64,000 bases of DNA, taken from Flavobacterium haoranii (GTDB lineage Bacteria; Bacteroidota; Bacteroidia; Flavobacteriales; Flavobacteriaceae). Positions within the stretch are counted from its first letter, which is position 1; each line of letters begins with the position of its first letter. The DNA lies in NCBI GenBank assembly GCA_003246205.1, contig QKBC01000025.1, positions 186,001 to 250,000 of the forward strand. Direction: 5' to 3'. Shown here piece by piece: positions 24,822 through 34,406 of this stretch. The notes below the pieces were generated by a model that saw nothing but the letters and a program-made list of their open reading frames with translations, was not told the DNA's origin and made no database searches. The position numbers and the translations under genes are program-made.

Positions 24822-26675
24822 TTATCCTTTTAACCAAGCTTCACGCAATGCTTTTTTGCTTTCGTCAGTTACTTGATACCCTTCTTTACTTTCTTTTGGT
24901 AAAACGATTTTGCCTTTTAAGATTTGTTCTTTTCCATCTCTTTTAATGGTAACGGCAATATCATCTCCTTCTTTCCAGTTCATGCTTCCTAAAACTAAGT
25001 CATACACATTGTCAAGATTGTATTCTTTACCATCAATTGCTTTAATGATATCATCGTTTTTGATACCTAAAGAAGTCATGAAAACGTTCAATTCAATGTT
25101 AGGTAAGATTTTGATCTCTTTTGTTGACGGATCAACGGTAATGTATGGAACTTGTCCTTTTAAGAAAGGATTTCCGGCAATTTGTAAAGTAGCTTCGGTA
25201 ACGCCCATTTTTGCAAAATACTCATCATAAGGTATCGGAGTTTCTCCGGCTACATATTTGTTTAAGAAAACACCTACTTCAGGATAAGTTAAAGCTGTTA
25301 TTTTAGCAAATAGTTCGTTATCTTTAAAAGCTTTAGAGGTTCCGTATTCTTTAGAAAGTTTATTCATTAGGTCTAAAATACCTCTTTCACCATTGCTTTT
25401 CTCACGGATGATAATGTCAACACACATAGCGATTAAAGCTCCTTTTTGGTACACGTTTATGTATTGGTCTTTATAAGGTTGTTCAAAAACATTTTTACTC
25501 ATTTTAGTAAAACTCATTTTATCATCCATTTGTTTGGATTGAAGGATTTTTTGAGACATTCTTTCAAAGAATTCGTCTTCTGAAATCAAACCTTGATTTA
25601 CTTGGAATAAGTTAGCAAAATATTCTGTAACACCTTCATACATCCATAGGTGCTCAGACATTTGCGGATGGTTAAAGTCAAAATATTGAATTTCGTTTGA
25701 ATGAACTGTTAAAGGAGTTACGATGTGGAAAAATTCGTGTGATACAACATCTTTTAATTGTTCTTGTAGCATCTCTAATCCCATCATTTCAGGCATTACA
25801 ACAGTTGTAGAAGTTGGGTGCTCTAATGCACCGAATCCTTTAGCATCTTGAGCTCTTACATCTGATAGATATAATAAGATTGCATACTTTTTAGTCGTGT
25901 TCATTTTACCTAAGAAACGTTTTTGTGCTTTCATCATCGTTTCCATGTTAGGCGTAATATCTTTAGCTGTATATTTTCCTGTCGGAGAATATACGCTAAT
26001 GATGATTTTCATGTCATCAACCATGAATTCTGTAAAATCAGGTTTAGAATACATGATCGGATTTTCCACTAAACTAGCGTAACGAGTAGTAGTGAATAAA
26101 TCAGAAGTATTACTGTTGTCAGCATCATCCATAGCAGATACACCTAATAAATTATCAGGGTGTTGTACTACTAATTTATAAGGAGTTTCTGTTTTCTCAT
26201 CAAAATAACCGATGAATCCGTGTGTATTAAGCATGAAATTTTCACCGGCTTTGATATTAGTTCCGGCAGGAGAAAATACATCGTCAGAATTTCCAAATCC
26301 GGCACCGGTTTCAGTATCAAATGTATCATTCACCCAATACGTTATTTTAGCTAGCTTTTTCGCATCTGAAATAGTATATGAGTTTTCGTCAATTTTGCTT
26401 ACAGCAAGTGTGTTTCCTTTTGCATCATAAGCTTTAAAACCTTCAACAAATCTTCCGTAATCATCTTCGGAATAGGTTCCCGGAACTGTTTTAGGGATAT
26501 GAAACGTAACGGTTTCGGTTGTAATGGTCGGAGGAACAGTTGTTACCATTACTTTATCATCTTTTACATTTACAAGGTCAATGGTAACATCTACTTCATT
26601 TTTTGCCGAAGTTTGAGCGGTTTTACAGCTCCATAGCATACTTACCAATGCGAGTGTAAGAATTATTTTTTTCAT
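24822..26675 (-). CDS. M61 family metallopeptidase (lipoprotein)
   Basis: A 617-aa peptidase of the glycyl aminopeptidase family. The signal MKKIILTLALVSMLWSCKT ends in a lipobox (LWSC), so it is probably anchored in an envelope membrane. The N-terminal beta domain (about 25-190) precedes the catalytic region with zinc motif VVSHEFFHIVTPL near residue 310 and the third-ligand helix 'WMYEGVTEYFANLFQ' about 40 residues on. The C-terminus (about 510-600) is a PDZ-like domain ('LGIKNDDIIKAIDGKEYNLDNV'). This order is standard for M61. It has its own terminator and stands alone. Confidence 0.93.
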   Translation of the reverse strand: MKKIILTLALVSMLWSCKTAQTSAKNEVDVTIDLVNVKDDKVMVTTVPPTITTETVTFHIPKTVPGTYSEDDYGRFVEGFKAYDAKGNTLAVSKIDENSYTISDAKKLAKITYWVNDTFDTETGAGFGNSDDVFSPAGTNIKAGENFMLNTHGFIGYFDEKTETPYKLVVQHPDNLLGVSAMDDADNSNTSDLFTTTRYASLVENPIMYSKPDFTEFMVDDMKIIISVYSPTGKYTAKDITPNMETMMKAQKRFLGKMNTTKKYAILLYLSDVRAQDAKGFGALEHPTSTTVVMPEMMGLEMLQEQLKDVVSHEFFHIVTPLTVHSNEIQYFDFNHPQMSEHLWMYEGVTEYFANLFQVNQGLISEDEFFERMSQKILQSKQMDDKMSFTKMSKNVFEQPYKDQYINVYQKGALIAMCVDIIIREKSNGERGILDLMNKLSKEYGTSKAFKDNELFAKITALTYPEVGVFLNKYVAGETPIPYDEYFAKMGVTEATLQIAGNPFLKGQVPYITVDPSTKEIKILPNIELNVFMTSLGIKNDDIIKAIDGKEYNLDNVYDLVLGSMNWKEGDDIAVTIKRDGKEQILKGKIVLPKESKEGYQVTDESKKALREAWLKG

Positions 26676-26737
26676 TATTAAATTTATTTTGGTTCTTATT
26701 AGTTATAAAAACAGTTAAATTGTTACAGGATAAAAAT

Positions 26738-26767
26738 AAAAATACTCTCCGATTCGGAGAGTATTTT
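26738..26767 (-). terminator. Terminator of the DUF2805 gene
   Basis: Perfect inverted repeat AAAAATACTCTCCGA / TCGGAGAGTATTTTT with almost no loop; it reads as a terminator in either direction. Confidence 0.8.
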
Positions 26768-26778
26768 TGAAAGGTGAA

Positions 26779-27057
26779 TTAAAATTTATTTTTAAAATAG
26801 TATTTGCTGTCTAAGTCATCGTCTTCAATGTCATTAAATCGTTGAGGTTTAGGTTTAGGTTTGTTTGCCGCTGCTTTTTTCTTCCATATTTCAAAACTTT
26901 CTTTTGAAAGTTTTTTTCGCATCAATTCCGTTACTTCATTTTCAGAAACACCGAACTCTTCTTTAATTGTTTCAAAAGGTTTACGTTCCTCTTGAGCCAT
27001 ATTGACAATTCTTTCTATCGTTTCATTGTCAAATTCTGAAATTTTTCTTTTTTTCAT
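26779..27057 (-). CDS. DUF2805 (TIGR03643) family protein
   Basis: A 92-aa basic protein with the family pattern 'FDNETIERIVNMAQEERKPFETIKEEFGVSENEVTELMRKKLS', a helix-turn-helix-like segment (about 10-50), then 'FEIWKKKAAANKPKPKP' and an acidic tail. Length is normal. It may bind nucleic acid, but no function has been shown. It has its own strong terminator; about 145 bases of very AT-rich DNA with no visible gene separate it from alkB. Confidence 0.88.
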   Translation of the reverse strand: MKKRKISEFDNETIERIVNMAQEERKPFETIKEEFGVSENEVTELMRKKLSKESFEIWKKKAAANKPKPKPQRFNDIEDDDLDSKYYFKNKF

Positions 27058-27204
27058 CAGATGAAAAATTAATTCCTAAAGTTTTTTATTTATTTGGTTT
27101 ATTATGTCAATATTACTAAAAAAATAAATTGAAAAAATAATGGAACATGGTTTTTTTAAAATTTTGATAAATTTATTGAGAATAGATTTTTTTTTGAAAA
27201 ATCA

Positions 27205-27804
27205 TTAATAAATTGTTCGAAAAGTTAAATTTATTCTTGGTTTTTGAGGTTTGGAAGATTTAGGTAGCTGATGTTTGTAATGGATTTGACTGCCTTCTTT
27301 CATAACTAAAAGGCTTCCATTAGTAAGTAAAAGGTTCTGTTTAATGTCTTTATTAGTATTGTGCTTTATCTGGAATATTCTTTCTGCTCCTAAACTTACA
27401 GAAGTTATGACAGGATTTTTACCCAATTCTTTCTCATTGTCGGCATGCCAGCCGTTACTGTCATTTTCATTACGATACAGGTTTAAAAGAACAGCATTAA
27501 AGTGATGATGAGTTAATTTTTCAATTTCTTCTTTAAGATACACCAGCGGAACTGTCCAGCTATGTGGTTTCATTATAATATTAGAATAACCATAAGGCTT
27601 TCCGTCATTTCCATATAGTGCTGTTAATCTGGGTTGAAGGTGTGTTTTTCCAAAAACAGTTATGTAATCTTGTTGCCAAGGAGTTTCTTTGTAGAATTCT
27701 TGAAATAATTGATGGGCTATATCCTTATCTAAAAAATCGGGATAATATTCAAATGAGGCATCAGGTAATGGAAGTACAATTTTTTCGTTTCCAAATAAAT
27801 TCAT
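27205..27804 (-). CDS. alkB: AlkB-type alpha-ketoglutarate-dependent dioxygenase
   Basis: A 199-aa Fe(II)/2-oxoglutarate dioxygenase that oxidatively removes alkyl groups from damaged DNA or RNA bases. The iron triad is seen as HxD in 'NGWHADNEKELG' and the distal His in 'SQIHYKHQLPKS', followed by the 2-oxoglutarate arginines in KPRINLTFRTIY. 'NAVLLNLYRNENDSNGWH' is the typical lead-in. It resembles the short ALKBH2/3-like bacterial proteins. It is transcribed in the same direction as aqpZ, with an intervening terminator. Confidence 0.93.
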   Translation of the reverse strand: MNLFGNEKIVLPLPDASFEYYPDFLDKDIAHQLFQEFYKETPWQQDYITVFGKTHLQPRLTALYGNDGKPYGYSNIIMKPHSWTVPLVYLKEEIEKLTHHHFNAVLLNLYRNENDSNGWHADNEKELGKNPVITSVSLGAERIFQIKHNTNKDIKQNLLLTNGSLLVMKEGSQIHYKHQLPKSSKPQKPRINLTFRTIY

Positions 27805-27815
27805 TGGATAAAAAT

Positions 27816-27846
27816 AAAAAAAGGGAAATTAACTTCCCTCTTTTTT
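27816..27846 (-). terminator. Terminator of the aquaporin gene
   Basis: Stem AGGGAA / TTCCCT inside flanking A-run and T-run sequence, directly downstream of the aquaporin stop codon. Confidence 0.7.
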
Positions 27847-28546
27847 ATTTATTATTTTGCAATAGATTTTTATAGACGATTCCGGCTGCAAAAGCACCAA
27901 AAATGGGAGCAATCCAAAATAGCCAAACTTGATTTAAAGGTTCGCCTCCTACAAAAACAGCTTGAGAAAGTGAACGTGCAGGATTTACGGAAGTGTTAGT
28001 AATAGGAATAGAGACCAAATGAATTAACGTTAAAGCTAGACCTATGGCAACTCCGGCAAATTTTGTATTAGCGAGTTTGTCGGTAGAACCTATAATTACT
28101 AATAAGAAGAAGAAAGTTAAGACGAATTCAGCAATAAAAGCACTCATCATAGGATAACCATGTGGTGAAAAATCGCCATAACCGTTTGAAGCAAATGCTC
28201 CGGCTTGTGTTGCATCAATCGAAAATCCTTCTTTACCTGATAAAATCAGATACAATATGGCAGCAGCGGCAATTGCTCCTATACATTGTGAAACGATGTA
28301 AGGTATGATCTCTTTGGAATCAAAACGGCCTCCGGCCCATAATCCAAGTGTCACAGCAGGATTAAAATGTCCTCCGGAAATATGTCCGACAGCATAAGCC
28401 ATAGTCAATACTGTTAATCCGAAAGCTAATGCTACTCCTGCATAACCAATTCCCAATTCGGGGATTCCGGCAGCAAAAAGGGCACTGCCACAACCACCGA
28501 ATACCAACCAAAATGTTCCGAAAAATTCTGCAAATAGTTTTTTCAT
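27845..28546 (-). CDS. aqpZ: Aquaporin Z
   Basis: A 233-aa six-helix channel for water. Both NPA boxes are intact: [16 protein letters not shown] in the first half and '[18 protein letters not shown]' in the second. The N-terminal '[23 protein letters not shown]' is the classic AqpZ opening. The narrow ar/R selectivity residues (Phe in helix 1, His in helix 5 '[13 protein letters not shown]', Arg after the second NPA) favour water over glycerol. Length is normal. Confidence 0.96.
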   Translation of the reverse strand: MKKLFAEFFGTFWLVFGGCGSALFAAGIPELGIGYAGVALAFGLTVLTMAYAVGHISGGHFNPAVTLGLWAGGRFDSKEIIPYIVSQCIGAIAAAAILYLILSGKEGFSIDATQAGAFASNGYGDFSPHGYPMMSAFIAEFVLTFFFLLVIIGSTDKLANTKFAGVAIGLALTLIHLVSIPITNTSVNPARSLSQAVFVGGEPLNQVWLFWIAPIFGAFAAGIVYKNLLQNNK

Positions 28547-28685
28547 AAAATTTAGTTTTTAGTGTTAGTTTATTAAAGGTAATAAAAAAACATTTTTATT
28601 CTGAAAATTTTTATATACAATTATTGTTTTTGTAACTTTAATCGTCAAAATTAAAATTTAGTCTAATCTTAAATGAATAAATAGA

Positions 28686-29150
28686 ATGAAAAAAATAGTT
28701 TTAGGCTTGATTACGGCAGGAGCAATTTTAATTTCCTGTAAGCAAGAATCCCAAAGCAATATCTCAACTGAGGGAAAAGAAACCGATAGCATAAGCCATA
28801 AAAAAAATAATAGTGATACCGAACATAATGCTAAAAATTCGCTGGATTGGAGTGGAACTTATACCGGAACAATACCGTGTGCTGATTGTGAAGGAATCCA
28901 AACAACAATTGTTTTAAATCCGGATGGTACCTTTGTCAGTATAAGTGAGTATTTGCCAAGCCATGATAAATTTGAAGAAAAAGGGAATATCATGTGGCAT
29001 CATAATGATAATGTTGTACATCTAAGTAATGAGAACTTAAGTGTAATGTATAAAGTTGTAGAAAACGGTTTGATACAACTGGATATTGAAGGCAAAGAAA
29101 TAACAGGCTCAAACAAGGATTTATATCGTCTTGTTAAAAAAAATGATTAA
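28686..29150 (+). CDS. NlpE N-terminal domain lipoprotein
   Basis: A 154-aa lipoprotein (signal 1-18, lipobox LISC). After a polar linker, the single NlpE_N beta-barrel domain (about 55-150) begins WSGTYTGTIPCADCEGIQTTI, with the CxxC pair typical of the copper-homeostasis/adhesion-sensing NlpE family, and 'LNPDGTFVSISEYLPSHDKFEEKGN'. The C-terminal OB domain of E. coli NlpE is absent, as is usual in Bacteroidota. It may sense or bind copper at the envelope; that role is inference. It is a single gene with a strong terminator. Confidence 0.88.
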   Translation: MKKIVLGLITAGAILISCKQESQSNISTEGKETDSISHKKNNSDTEHNAKNSLDWSGTYTGTIPCADCEGIQTTIVLNPDGTFVSISEYLPSHDKFEEKGNIMWHHNDNVVHLSNENLSVMYKVVENGLIQLDIEGKEITGSNKDLYRLVKKND

Positions 29151-29152
29151 AT

Positions 29153-29181
29153 AAAAAGTACAAATATTGTTTGTGCTTTTT
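29153..29181. terminator. Bidirectional terminator
   Basis: Stem AAAAAGTACAAA / TTTGTGCTTTTT (one G-T pair) between the convergent NlpE-like and EamA genes. It touches the stop codon of the latter. Confidence 0.75.
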
Positions 29182-30064
29182 ATTTGTGAACCTTTAAATT
29201 GATAATGACAATTGAAATAAGGATTAAAAAGATTCCGAACCATTGCCAGGCTTCTACTTTTTCATTTAAAATGAAGTAAGCCATAGAAACGGAAACCGGA
29301 AGCTCCAGTGAGGATACAATACTTCCAAGTCCGAGTCCGGTCTTTGGGAAGCCTGCATTCATTAAAACAGGTGGAATAATGGTGCCAAATAGTGCTAAAA
29401 GAATTCCCCATTTAGCAAAAATTTCCCAATTGAAAGGTGTATTTTGAGTAATGAATGTAAAAAGCAGAACAACAATTGTTCCTCCCCACAACATATAATA
29501 ACTTCTTTTTAAGTTAGGTGTTCCAACAGCCACTCTGTTTGCCGTATACATAGTGGTAGTAAATGAAGCAGCAGCCAGTAATCCCCAAACAATGCCAAGT
29601 AATCCCGGGAACTCTTGAAGGTTGTAAATCTTTGTTGCCAGAAGTGTTCCGACTAAAACAATAACTACGGCTAATAAGGTTTTGGGTGACGGCATTTTTT
29701 TATCTAAAATAGCTTCCAGCAAAACGCTCATCCATACGGTTTGCATCAATAATACGATAGCGATTGAAACATTGATTTCTTTTACACATAAATAATAGAA
29801 AACACTGGTTAGACCCAAAGAAGTTCCGGCAATCATTAATTCTGCAATATTTCGGCGGGTAGTAGGGTCTTTTTCTTTTTTCTTTTTGGAAAATAACATT
29901 AGAATGAGAACACCAAGCAAGCCATAAACAAATTGTGCTAAGGTTACTTCGGCAGTTGTATAATTTTCTTTATAGGCTAATTTTACAAAAGTAGCTAAGA
30001 AGCCATAGCTTATGGCGCCTATTCCGACTAAGGCAATGCCTTTTAATAAAGGATTGTTTTGCAT
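29180..30064 (-). CDS. EamA/DMT superfamily transporter
   Basis: A 294-aa membrane protein with ten helices arranged as two EamA repeats (about 8-145 and 155-292). The recognisable family features are 'GAISYGFLATFVKLAYKENYTTAEVTLAQF' at the start and 'SLELPVSVSMAYFILNEKVEAWQWFGIFLILISIVIIN' at the end. Members export or import metabolites such as amino acids, nucleosides or sugars; the substrate is not evident. The esterase gene lies 44 bases upstream on the same strand and may share its transcript. Confidence 0.92.
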   Translation of the reverse strand: MQNNPLLKGIALVGIGAISYGFLATFVKLAYKENYTTAEVTLAQFVYGLLGVLILMLFSKKKKEKDPTTRRNIAELMIAGTSLGLTSVFYYLCVKEINVSIAIVLLMQTVWMSVLLEAILDKKMPSPKTLLAVVIVLVGTLLATKIYNLQEFPGLLGIVWGLLAAASFTTTMYTANRVAVGTPNLKRSYYMLWGGTIVVLLFTFITQNTPFNWEIFAKWGILLALFGTIIPPVLMNAGFPKTGLGLGSIVSSLELPVSVSMAYFILNEKVEAWQWFGIFLILISIVIINLKVHK

Positions 30065-30108
30065 ACCGTTTTTAGTTAAAGGGCGGCAAATATAGTAAAG
30101 TTTTGGAA

Positions 30109-30921
30109 CTAATTCTTCAAAGGATATTGCAACAAAAAGGCTTTGTAAATGCTATTATGCAAAATAGTAGCATGATTTTCTTCCGGAAACAAGACAAAGT
30201 TTAATTTCAGATCTTTTTGTTCCGTTAATACTTTTTCCAGTGTCTGTGCATCTTTGACCATGACTTTATGCTCTTGTCCGCCAACAGCTAAATAAATGAA
30301 TGTATTGTGGTAATTGTGTTGGTTTAAGAGTTTTTTTGCTTCTTTAAGTAACGACTGATTGTCCCACCATAAGCTTGGACTTGTAATTAAAAAGTGAGTA
30401 AAAAGTTCCGGTTTTTTTAACAGGATCTCAGTAGCTAACAAACCGCCCAGTGATTGTCCGATGATGATATTCGTTCCGTTAGTTGGGTAGTTAGCGTTAA
30501 TATAAGGTTGTACTTCTTTTTCAAGATAAGCAATGAATCGTTCCGAACCTCCGGTTGTCGGAAATTCTTTTTGAAGTTTTTTGTCGGTAGTCGGAAAAGT
30601 AAAATCCCGTTTTCTGTCTATATTTGAAATGCCTACAACGATCGTTTCAGGCATTTGAAACTGAAGATCAAAAAATTGAACTAGCCCGCAGATGTGTAAA
30701 AAATCTTCATGAGAAGAACCATCAAGTAAGTAGATCACTTGGTATTTTTTATCGGAACTATAATCTTGTGGAAGAAAAATATTCAAACTTCTTTTTTCAT
30801 TCAATTCGTTAGAGAACCATTCCATTTGTTCTCCTATAAGATACGGTTTTTTAGAAATTTCTTGAGCGTTTAGAACAAGTGTTACTGTAAAAAATGTCAA
30901 AATCTGAAAGAAACGTGTCAT
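30109..30921 (-). CDS. Exported alpha/beta hydrolase (esterase D-like)
   Basis: A 270-aa protein with a signal peptide (about 1-19, ending LNAQ). It has the putative-esterase (PF00756-type) pattern: 'RSLNIFLPQDYSSDKKYQVIYLLDG' near the N-terminus, nucleophile Ser in IIGQSLGGLLATE near residue 155 and catalytic His in 'EENHATILHNSIYKAFL' close to the end. Relatives hydrolyse acylated sugars, siderophores or S-formylglutathione; export argues for an envelope or extracellular substrate. The transporter gene follows 44 bases downstream. Confidence 0.9.
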   Translation of the reverse strand: MTRFFQILTFFTVTLVLNAQEISKKPYLIGEQMEWFSNELNEKRSLNIFLPQDYSSDKKYQVIYLLDGSSHEDFLHICGLVQFFDLQFQMPETIVVGISNIDRKRDFTFPTTDKKLQKEFPTTGGSERFIAYLEKEVQPYINANYPTNGTNIIIGQSLGGLLATEILLKKPELFTHFLITSPSLWWDNQSLLKEAKKLLNQHNYHNTFIYLAVGGQEHKVMVKDAQTLEKVLTEQKDLKLNFVLFPEENHATILHNSIYKAFLLQYPLKN

Positions 30922-31006
30922 TTTATTTATTTTTTGTCAAAAATACAAATTGCAAGTATAATTTGGTATGATTTTGGTACCTTTATAGAAGGAATAAAAT
31001 TTTTTT

Positions 31007-31633
31007 ATGATGCTAAAAATCAATAATAAAGAAGAGTTTTTAAACACAGTTTCGCATGCCGCCGGAATCGTTTTAGGCGTTGTGGGTTTAGTATTTTTAT
31101 TACTCAAAAACAGAGAATTGAGCAGTTTTAGTACTTTGAGTATTTGGATTTATGGTTTTTGTGTGATCGCTTTGTATACCGCTTCAACGGTTTACCATGC
31201 TATTTCACACGAAGTTAAAAAACGGAAAGCGAGAATTTTTGACCATGTAGGTATTTTTTTATTAATTGCCGGAACGTATACTCCGATTTGTTTGGTGACT
31301 TTGGAGCAGACTTCAGGATGGATGTTGTTTTTCATTATTTGGAGTATTGCTACTGCCGGTTTGATTATGAAATTATTTTTAACGGGAAAAGTAGAAAAGT
31401 TATCCTTGATCGTTTATTTGGTTATGGGTTGGTTAGTTGTCGCTCAAGTGAAAGAATTGATCCATTTGCTTTCTGTTGAGGCATTGATCTTTATGGCTCT
31501 CGGAGGCGCTTTTTATACACTAGGAACTATTTTTTATGCTTCTAAGCGCATTCCGTACGGACATTTTATCTGGCATTTGTTTGTACTAGGCGGAAGTATT
31601 TCGCATTACTTTATGATTTATAATATTGTTTAA
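31007..31633 (+). CDS. Hemolysin III family (PAQR-type) membrane protein
   Basis: A 208-aa seven-helix membrane protein. Family motifs are 'NTVSHAAGIVLGVVGL' at the N-terminus, 'ASTVYHAISHEVKKRKARIFDHVGIFLLIAGTYTPICL' in the middle and 'GHFIWHLFVLGGSISHYF' at the C-terminus. The conserved His, Asp and Ser residues correspond to the metal site of PAQR/HlyIII hydrolase-like receptors. Despite the name, haemolysis is not the established role; membrane lipid homeostasis is suggested for relatives. A second ATG one codon in is equally possible. Confidence 0.93.
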   Translation: MMLKINNKEEFLNTVSHAAGIVLGVVGLVFLLLKNRELSSFSTLSIWIYGFCVIALYTASTVYHAISHEVKKRKARIFDHVGIFLLIAGTYTPICLVTLEQTSGWMLFFIIWSIATAGLIMKLFLTGKVEKLSLIVYLVMGWLVVAQVKELIHLLSVEALIFMALGGAFYTLGTIFYASKRIPYGHFIWHLFVLGGSISHYFMIYNIV

Positions 31634-31667
31634 AAAAAAAGTCCCGTTTTAAACGGGACTTTTTTTT
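31632..31667. terminator. Bidirectional terminator
   Basis: Perfect stem GTCCCGTTT / AAACGGGAC extended by A and T runs on both sides, between the convergent hemolysin III and htpG genes. Confidence 0.9.
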
Positions 31668-31682
31668 CAGTTAGTTGTTATT

Positions 31683-33569
31683 TTATTTCAAAGATTCAAA
31701 ACTACGTTTTACAAAAGTAGTTAATTCTTCTCCTTTTAATAATCCTTGAGACAGTTTAGCTAAATCTAAAGCTTGTTTTACCAAAGCCGATTTTTCTGTT
31801 TCATTTTCTACACTTAAGATAGAAGTAGCCAAATCTGAATTGGTATTTACCACCAAATTGTACATTTCAGGGAAGTTACCCATTCCGAACATTCCGCCAC
31901 CACCGGTTTGACTCATTTCTTTCATTCTTCGCATGAACTCCGGTTGTGTGATGATGAAAGGAGCAGATTTGCTGTCCATTGATTCTAATTGAACACTGTA
32001 TTTTTCTTTTGGAACAACAGTTTCAATAACTTCTTTTAGTTTTGTTTTTTCATCTTCCGAAAGTCTTGAAATCTGTTCTTCTTCTTTCTTAATCAAATTA
32101 TCTACATGATCTGCATCTACACGAACAAACGAAAGTTTCTCATTATCGGCCTCTAGTTTCTGGATCAAATGCGAAACAATAGGAGAATCTAATACTAAAA
32201 CTTCGTATCCTTTTTCTTTCGCTGCTTCAATATAACTGTGTTGTAATTCCACGTTAGAAGCATAAAGTACTACTAAGTTTCCGTCTTTATCGGTTTGTGT
32301 TGGAGCCAAAGCTTCTTTTAATTCGGCCAACGTATAATAGTTGTTTTCTGTTGTTGGATATAATGCGAAATCGCCTGCTTTTTCGTAGAACTTAGGTTCC
32401 GAAAGCATTCCGTATTCTAAAACAATTTTGATGTCGTTCCATTTTTGCTCAAAGTCAGCTCTGTTTTCGTTGAATAATGATTTTAATTTATCAGAAACTT
32501 TACGAGTGATGTAGTTTGAGATCTTTTTCACGTTTCCATCAGCTTGTAAATACGAACGCGAAACGTTCAACGGAATGTCCGGTGAATCAATTACACCTTT
32601 TAACATGGTTAAGAATTCCGGAACAATTCCTTCTACATTATCGGTTACAAAAACCTGATTTTGGTACAATTGAATTTTATCTTTCTGAATTTGTAAATCA
32701 TTCGATAATTTAGGGAAATACAAAATTCCGGTTAAGTTGAACGGATAATCTACATTTAAGTGAATGTTAAATAAAGGTTCGTCAAACTGCATCGGATACA
32801 GTTCACGATAAAAGTTTTTATAATCTTCCTCTGTTAGATCAGAAGGTTGCTTAGTCCAGGCCGGATTCGGATTGTTGATGATATTGTCTACTTCTTCGTA
32901 TTCCGTTTGGTAATCTTCGCCGGCATCTTCCGGTTTCGGCAATGCTTCTTTACGAGTTCCGAATTTAATCGGAATCGGCATGAATTTGTTATATTTCACT
33001 AATAATTCACGGATTCTGCTTTCTTCTAAGAATTCAGTTGAATCATCTGCAATGTGAAGAATGATTTCTGTTCCGCGTTCTGTTTTATCAGCAGTTTCTA
33101 ATGTAAATTCCGGGCTACCGTCGCAAGTCCAGTGTGCTGCAGGTTCGTCTTTAAATGATTTGGTGATAATTTCTACTTTACTCGCTACCATAAAAGCAGA
33201 ATAGAAACCTAAACCAAAATGACCGATTACACCTGAATCTTTGGCAGAATCTTTATATTTTTCTAGAAATTCTTCAGCACCCGAAAAAGCAATTTGGTTG
33301 ATGTATTTTTCTACTTCATCGGCTGTCATTCCTAAACCTTGATCAATGATGTGTAGTTTTTTACCTTCGGCATCAATTTTAACTTCAATTACAGGATTGC
33401 CATATTCTACTTTAGCTTCGCCAATACTGGTTAAATGTTTTAATTTTAAAGTGGCGTCTGTAGCATTCGAAATCAATTCACGTAAAAAGATCTCGTGGTC
33501 GCTGTATAAGAACTTCTTAATTAAAGGAAAGATGTTTTCTACTGAAACATTAATTTTTCCGCTTGACAT
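31683..33569 (-). CDS. htpG: Molecular chaperone HtpG (Hsp90)
   Basis: A 628-aa ATP-dependent chaperone. The GHKL ATPase domain opens with GKINVSVENIFPLIKKFLYS and has RELISNATDATLKLK (ATP/Mg), 'IIDQGLGMTADEVEKYI' and 'GVIGHFGLGFYSAFMVA' (lid glycines). The middle and C-terminal dimerisation regions are complete. I start at the ATG reading MSSGKINVSVEN because Bacteroidota HtpG proteins begin within a few residues of INVSVEN; earlier in-frame starts at 33593 and 33653 would add 8-28 poorly conserved residues. It is a single gene between terminators. Confidence 0.95.
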   Translation of the reverse strand: MSSGKINVSVENIFPLIKKFLYSDHEIFLRELISNATDATLKLKHLTSIGEAKVEYGNPVIEVKIDAEGKKLHIIDQGLGMTADEVEKYINQIAFSGAEEFLEKYKDSAKDSGVIGHFGLGFYSAFMVASKVEIITKSFKDEPAAHWTCDGSPEFTLETADKTERGTEIILHIADDSTEFLEESRIRELLVKYNKFMPIPIKFGTRKEALPKPEDAGEDYQTEYEEVDNIINNPNPAWTKQPSDLTEEDYKNFYRELYPMQFDEPLFNIHLNVDYPFNLTGILYFPKLSNDLQIQKDKIQLYQNQVFVTDNVEGIVPEFLTMLKGVIDSPDIPLNVSRSYLQADGNVKKISNYITRKVSDKLKSLFNENRADFEQKWNDIKIVLEYGMLSEPKFYEKAGDFALYPTTENNYYTLAELKEALAPTQTDKDGNLVVLYASNVELQHSYIEAAKEKGYEVLVLDSPIVSHLIQKLEADNEKLSFVRVDADHVDNLIKKEEEQISRLSEDEKTKLKEVIETVVPKEKYSVQLESMDSKSAPFIITQPEFMRRMKEMSQTGGGGMFGMGNFPEMYNLVVNTNSDLATSILSVENETEKSALVKQALDLAKLSQGLLKGEELTTFVKRSFESLK

Positions 33570-33657
33570 ATTGTTAAATTTTTGATTAGACATATTATTT
33601 GTACACTTTTTTTCAAATAGAATACCAAACTGATTTTGGTGACAAAATGGCATAAAA

Positions 33658-33688
33658 AAAGTCCTCTTTCAATTTGAAAAAGGACTTT
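33658..33688 (-). terminator. Terminator of the beta-barrel gene
   Basis: Stem AAAGTCCT / AGGACTTT with inner TTTCAA / TTGAAA, just downstream (minus strand) of the outer-membrane protein gene and followed by a T-run. Confidence 0.7.
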
Positions 33689-33722
33689 AACATGAAAAAT
33701 AGTTAAGGTTGGTTGTAAAATT

Positions 33723-34331
33723 TTAATATTCGCCGAATCGATAAGTAATTCCGGCGGTTAAATTATAAGTTATAGAGGTAAATGAGTTAACAACGTTTTC
33801 ATAGGAAAGATTTCCATCAAAATTATAATGCTGGGAAAATATAAAAATAGCAGTTGCATCAAGTGTAAAATATAAATTGTTGTTAATTCGGAACCGAGGA
33901 GTTATTCCTCCCAAAAAATTTACCGTTTTATCAGTTCCTTCTAAAACAATTGATTTTACATTGGAGTAACCAAATCCGGCATGAGTTAGTACATTAATCG
34001 GATCATAAATGCGTTGACTGTCAGAAATGGTAGAAAGATTAATGACACCTTGTAAGGAAATACGAAACATATCTACACCTCCTTCTTTATTCAAAACAGT
34101 ATTGAATAATCGGTATTTATCAGAACCAAAATCGAGTTGAAGAGCATACGTTTCGTCAAATTCGTAGCTAAACCCTCCGCCAATATGAGAAAAATTTTGA
34201 ATGCTGGGATCTGTAACGCCACTTAAACCATAGTTTATATTCAGAGCATATTTGTAATACTGGGCAAAACAATCGGATAGGTTAAAAGTCAGTATAGATA
34301 ATAATACTATTATCTGGGTTGTTTTTTTCAT
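33723..34331 (-). CDS. Small outer-membrane beta-barrel protein
   Basis: A 202-aa protein with a signal peptide (about 1-23). The mature chain alternates aromatic and polar residues in about eight strands, for example 'FSHIGGGFSYEFDETYALQLDFGSDKYRLF', and ends in 'YNLTAGITYRFGEY'. This is the OmpA-barrel/porin-like layout without a peptidoglycan-binding domain. No ligand can be inferred. It is divergent from the ABC ATPase gene. Confidence 0.82.
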   Translation of the reverse strand: MKKTTQIIVLLSILTFNLSDCFAQYYKYALNINYGLSGVTDPSIQNFSHIGGGFSYEFDETYALQLDFGSDKYRLFNTVLNKEGGVDMFRISLQGVINLSTISDSQRIYDPINVLTHAGFGYSNVKSIVLEGTDKTVNFLGGITPRFRINNNLYFTLDATAIFIFSQHYNFDGNLSYENVVNSFTSITYNLTAGITYRFGEY

Positions 34332-34382
34332 GGGGCAAATCTTAAAACTGGCGCAATTTAAAAATATTTTAATTAAGTATCT

Positions 34383-34390
34383 TATTTTTG
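34383..34390 (+). promoter_or_regulatory. Possible -7 promoter element for the ABC ATPase gene
   Basis: TATTTTTG, matching TAnnTTTG, 16 bases before the start codon. No clear TTTG is seen at -33. Confidence 0.35.
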
Positions 34391-34406
34391 TTAAAAAATA
34401 TACAGA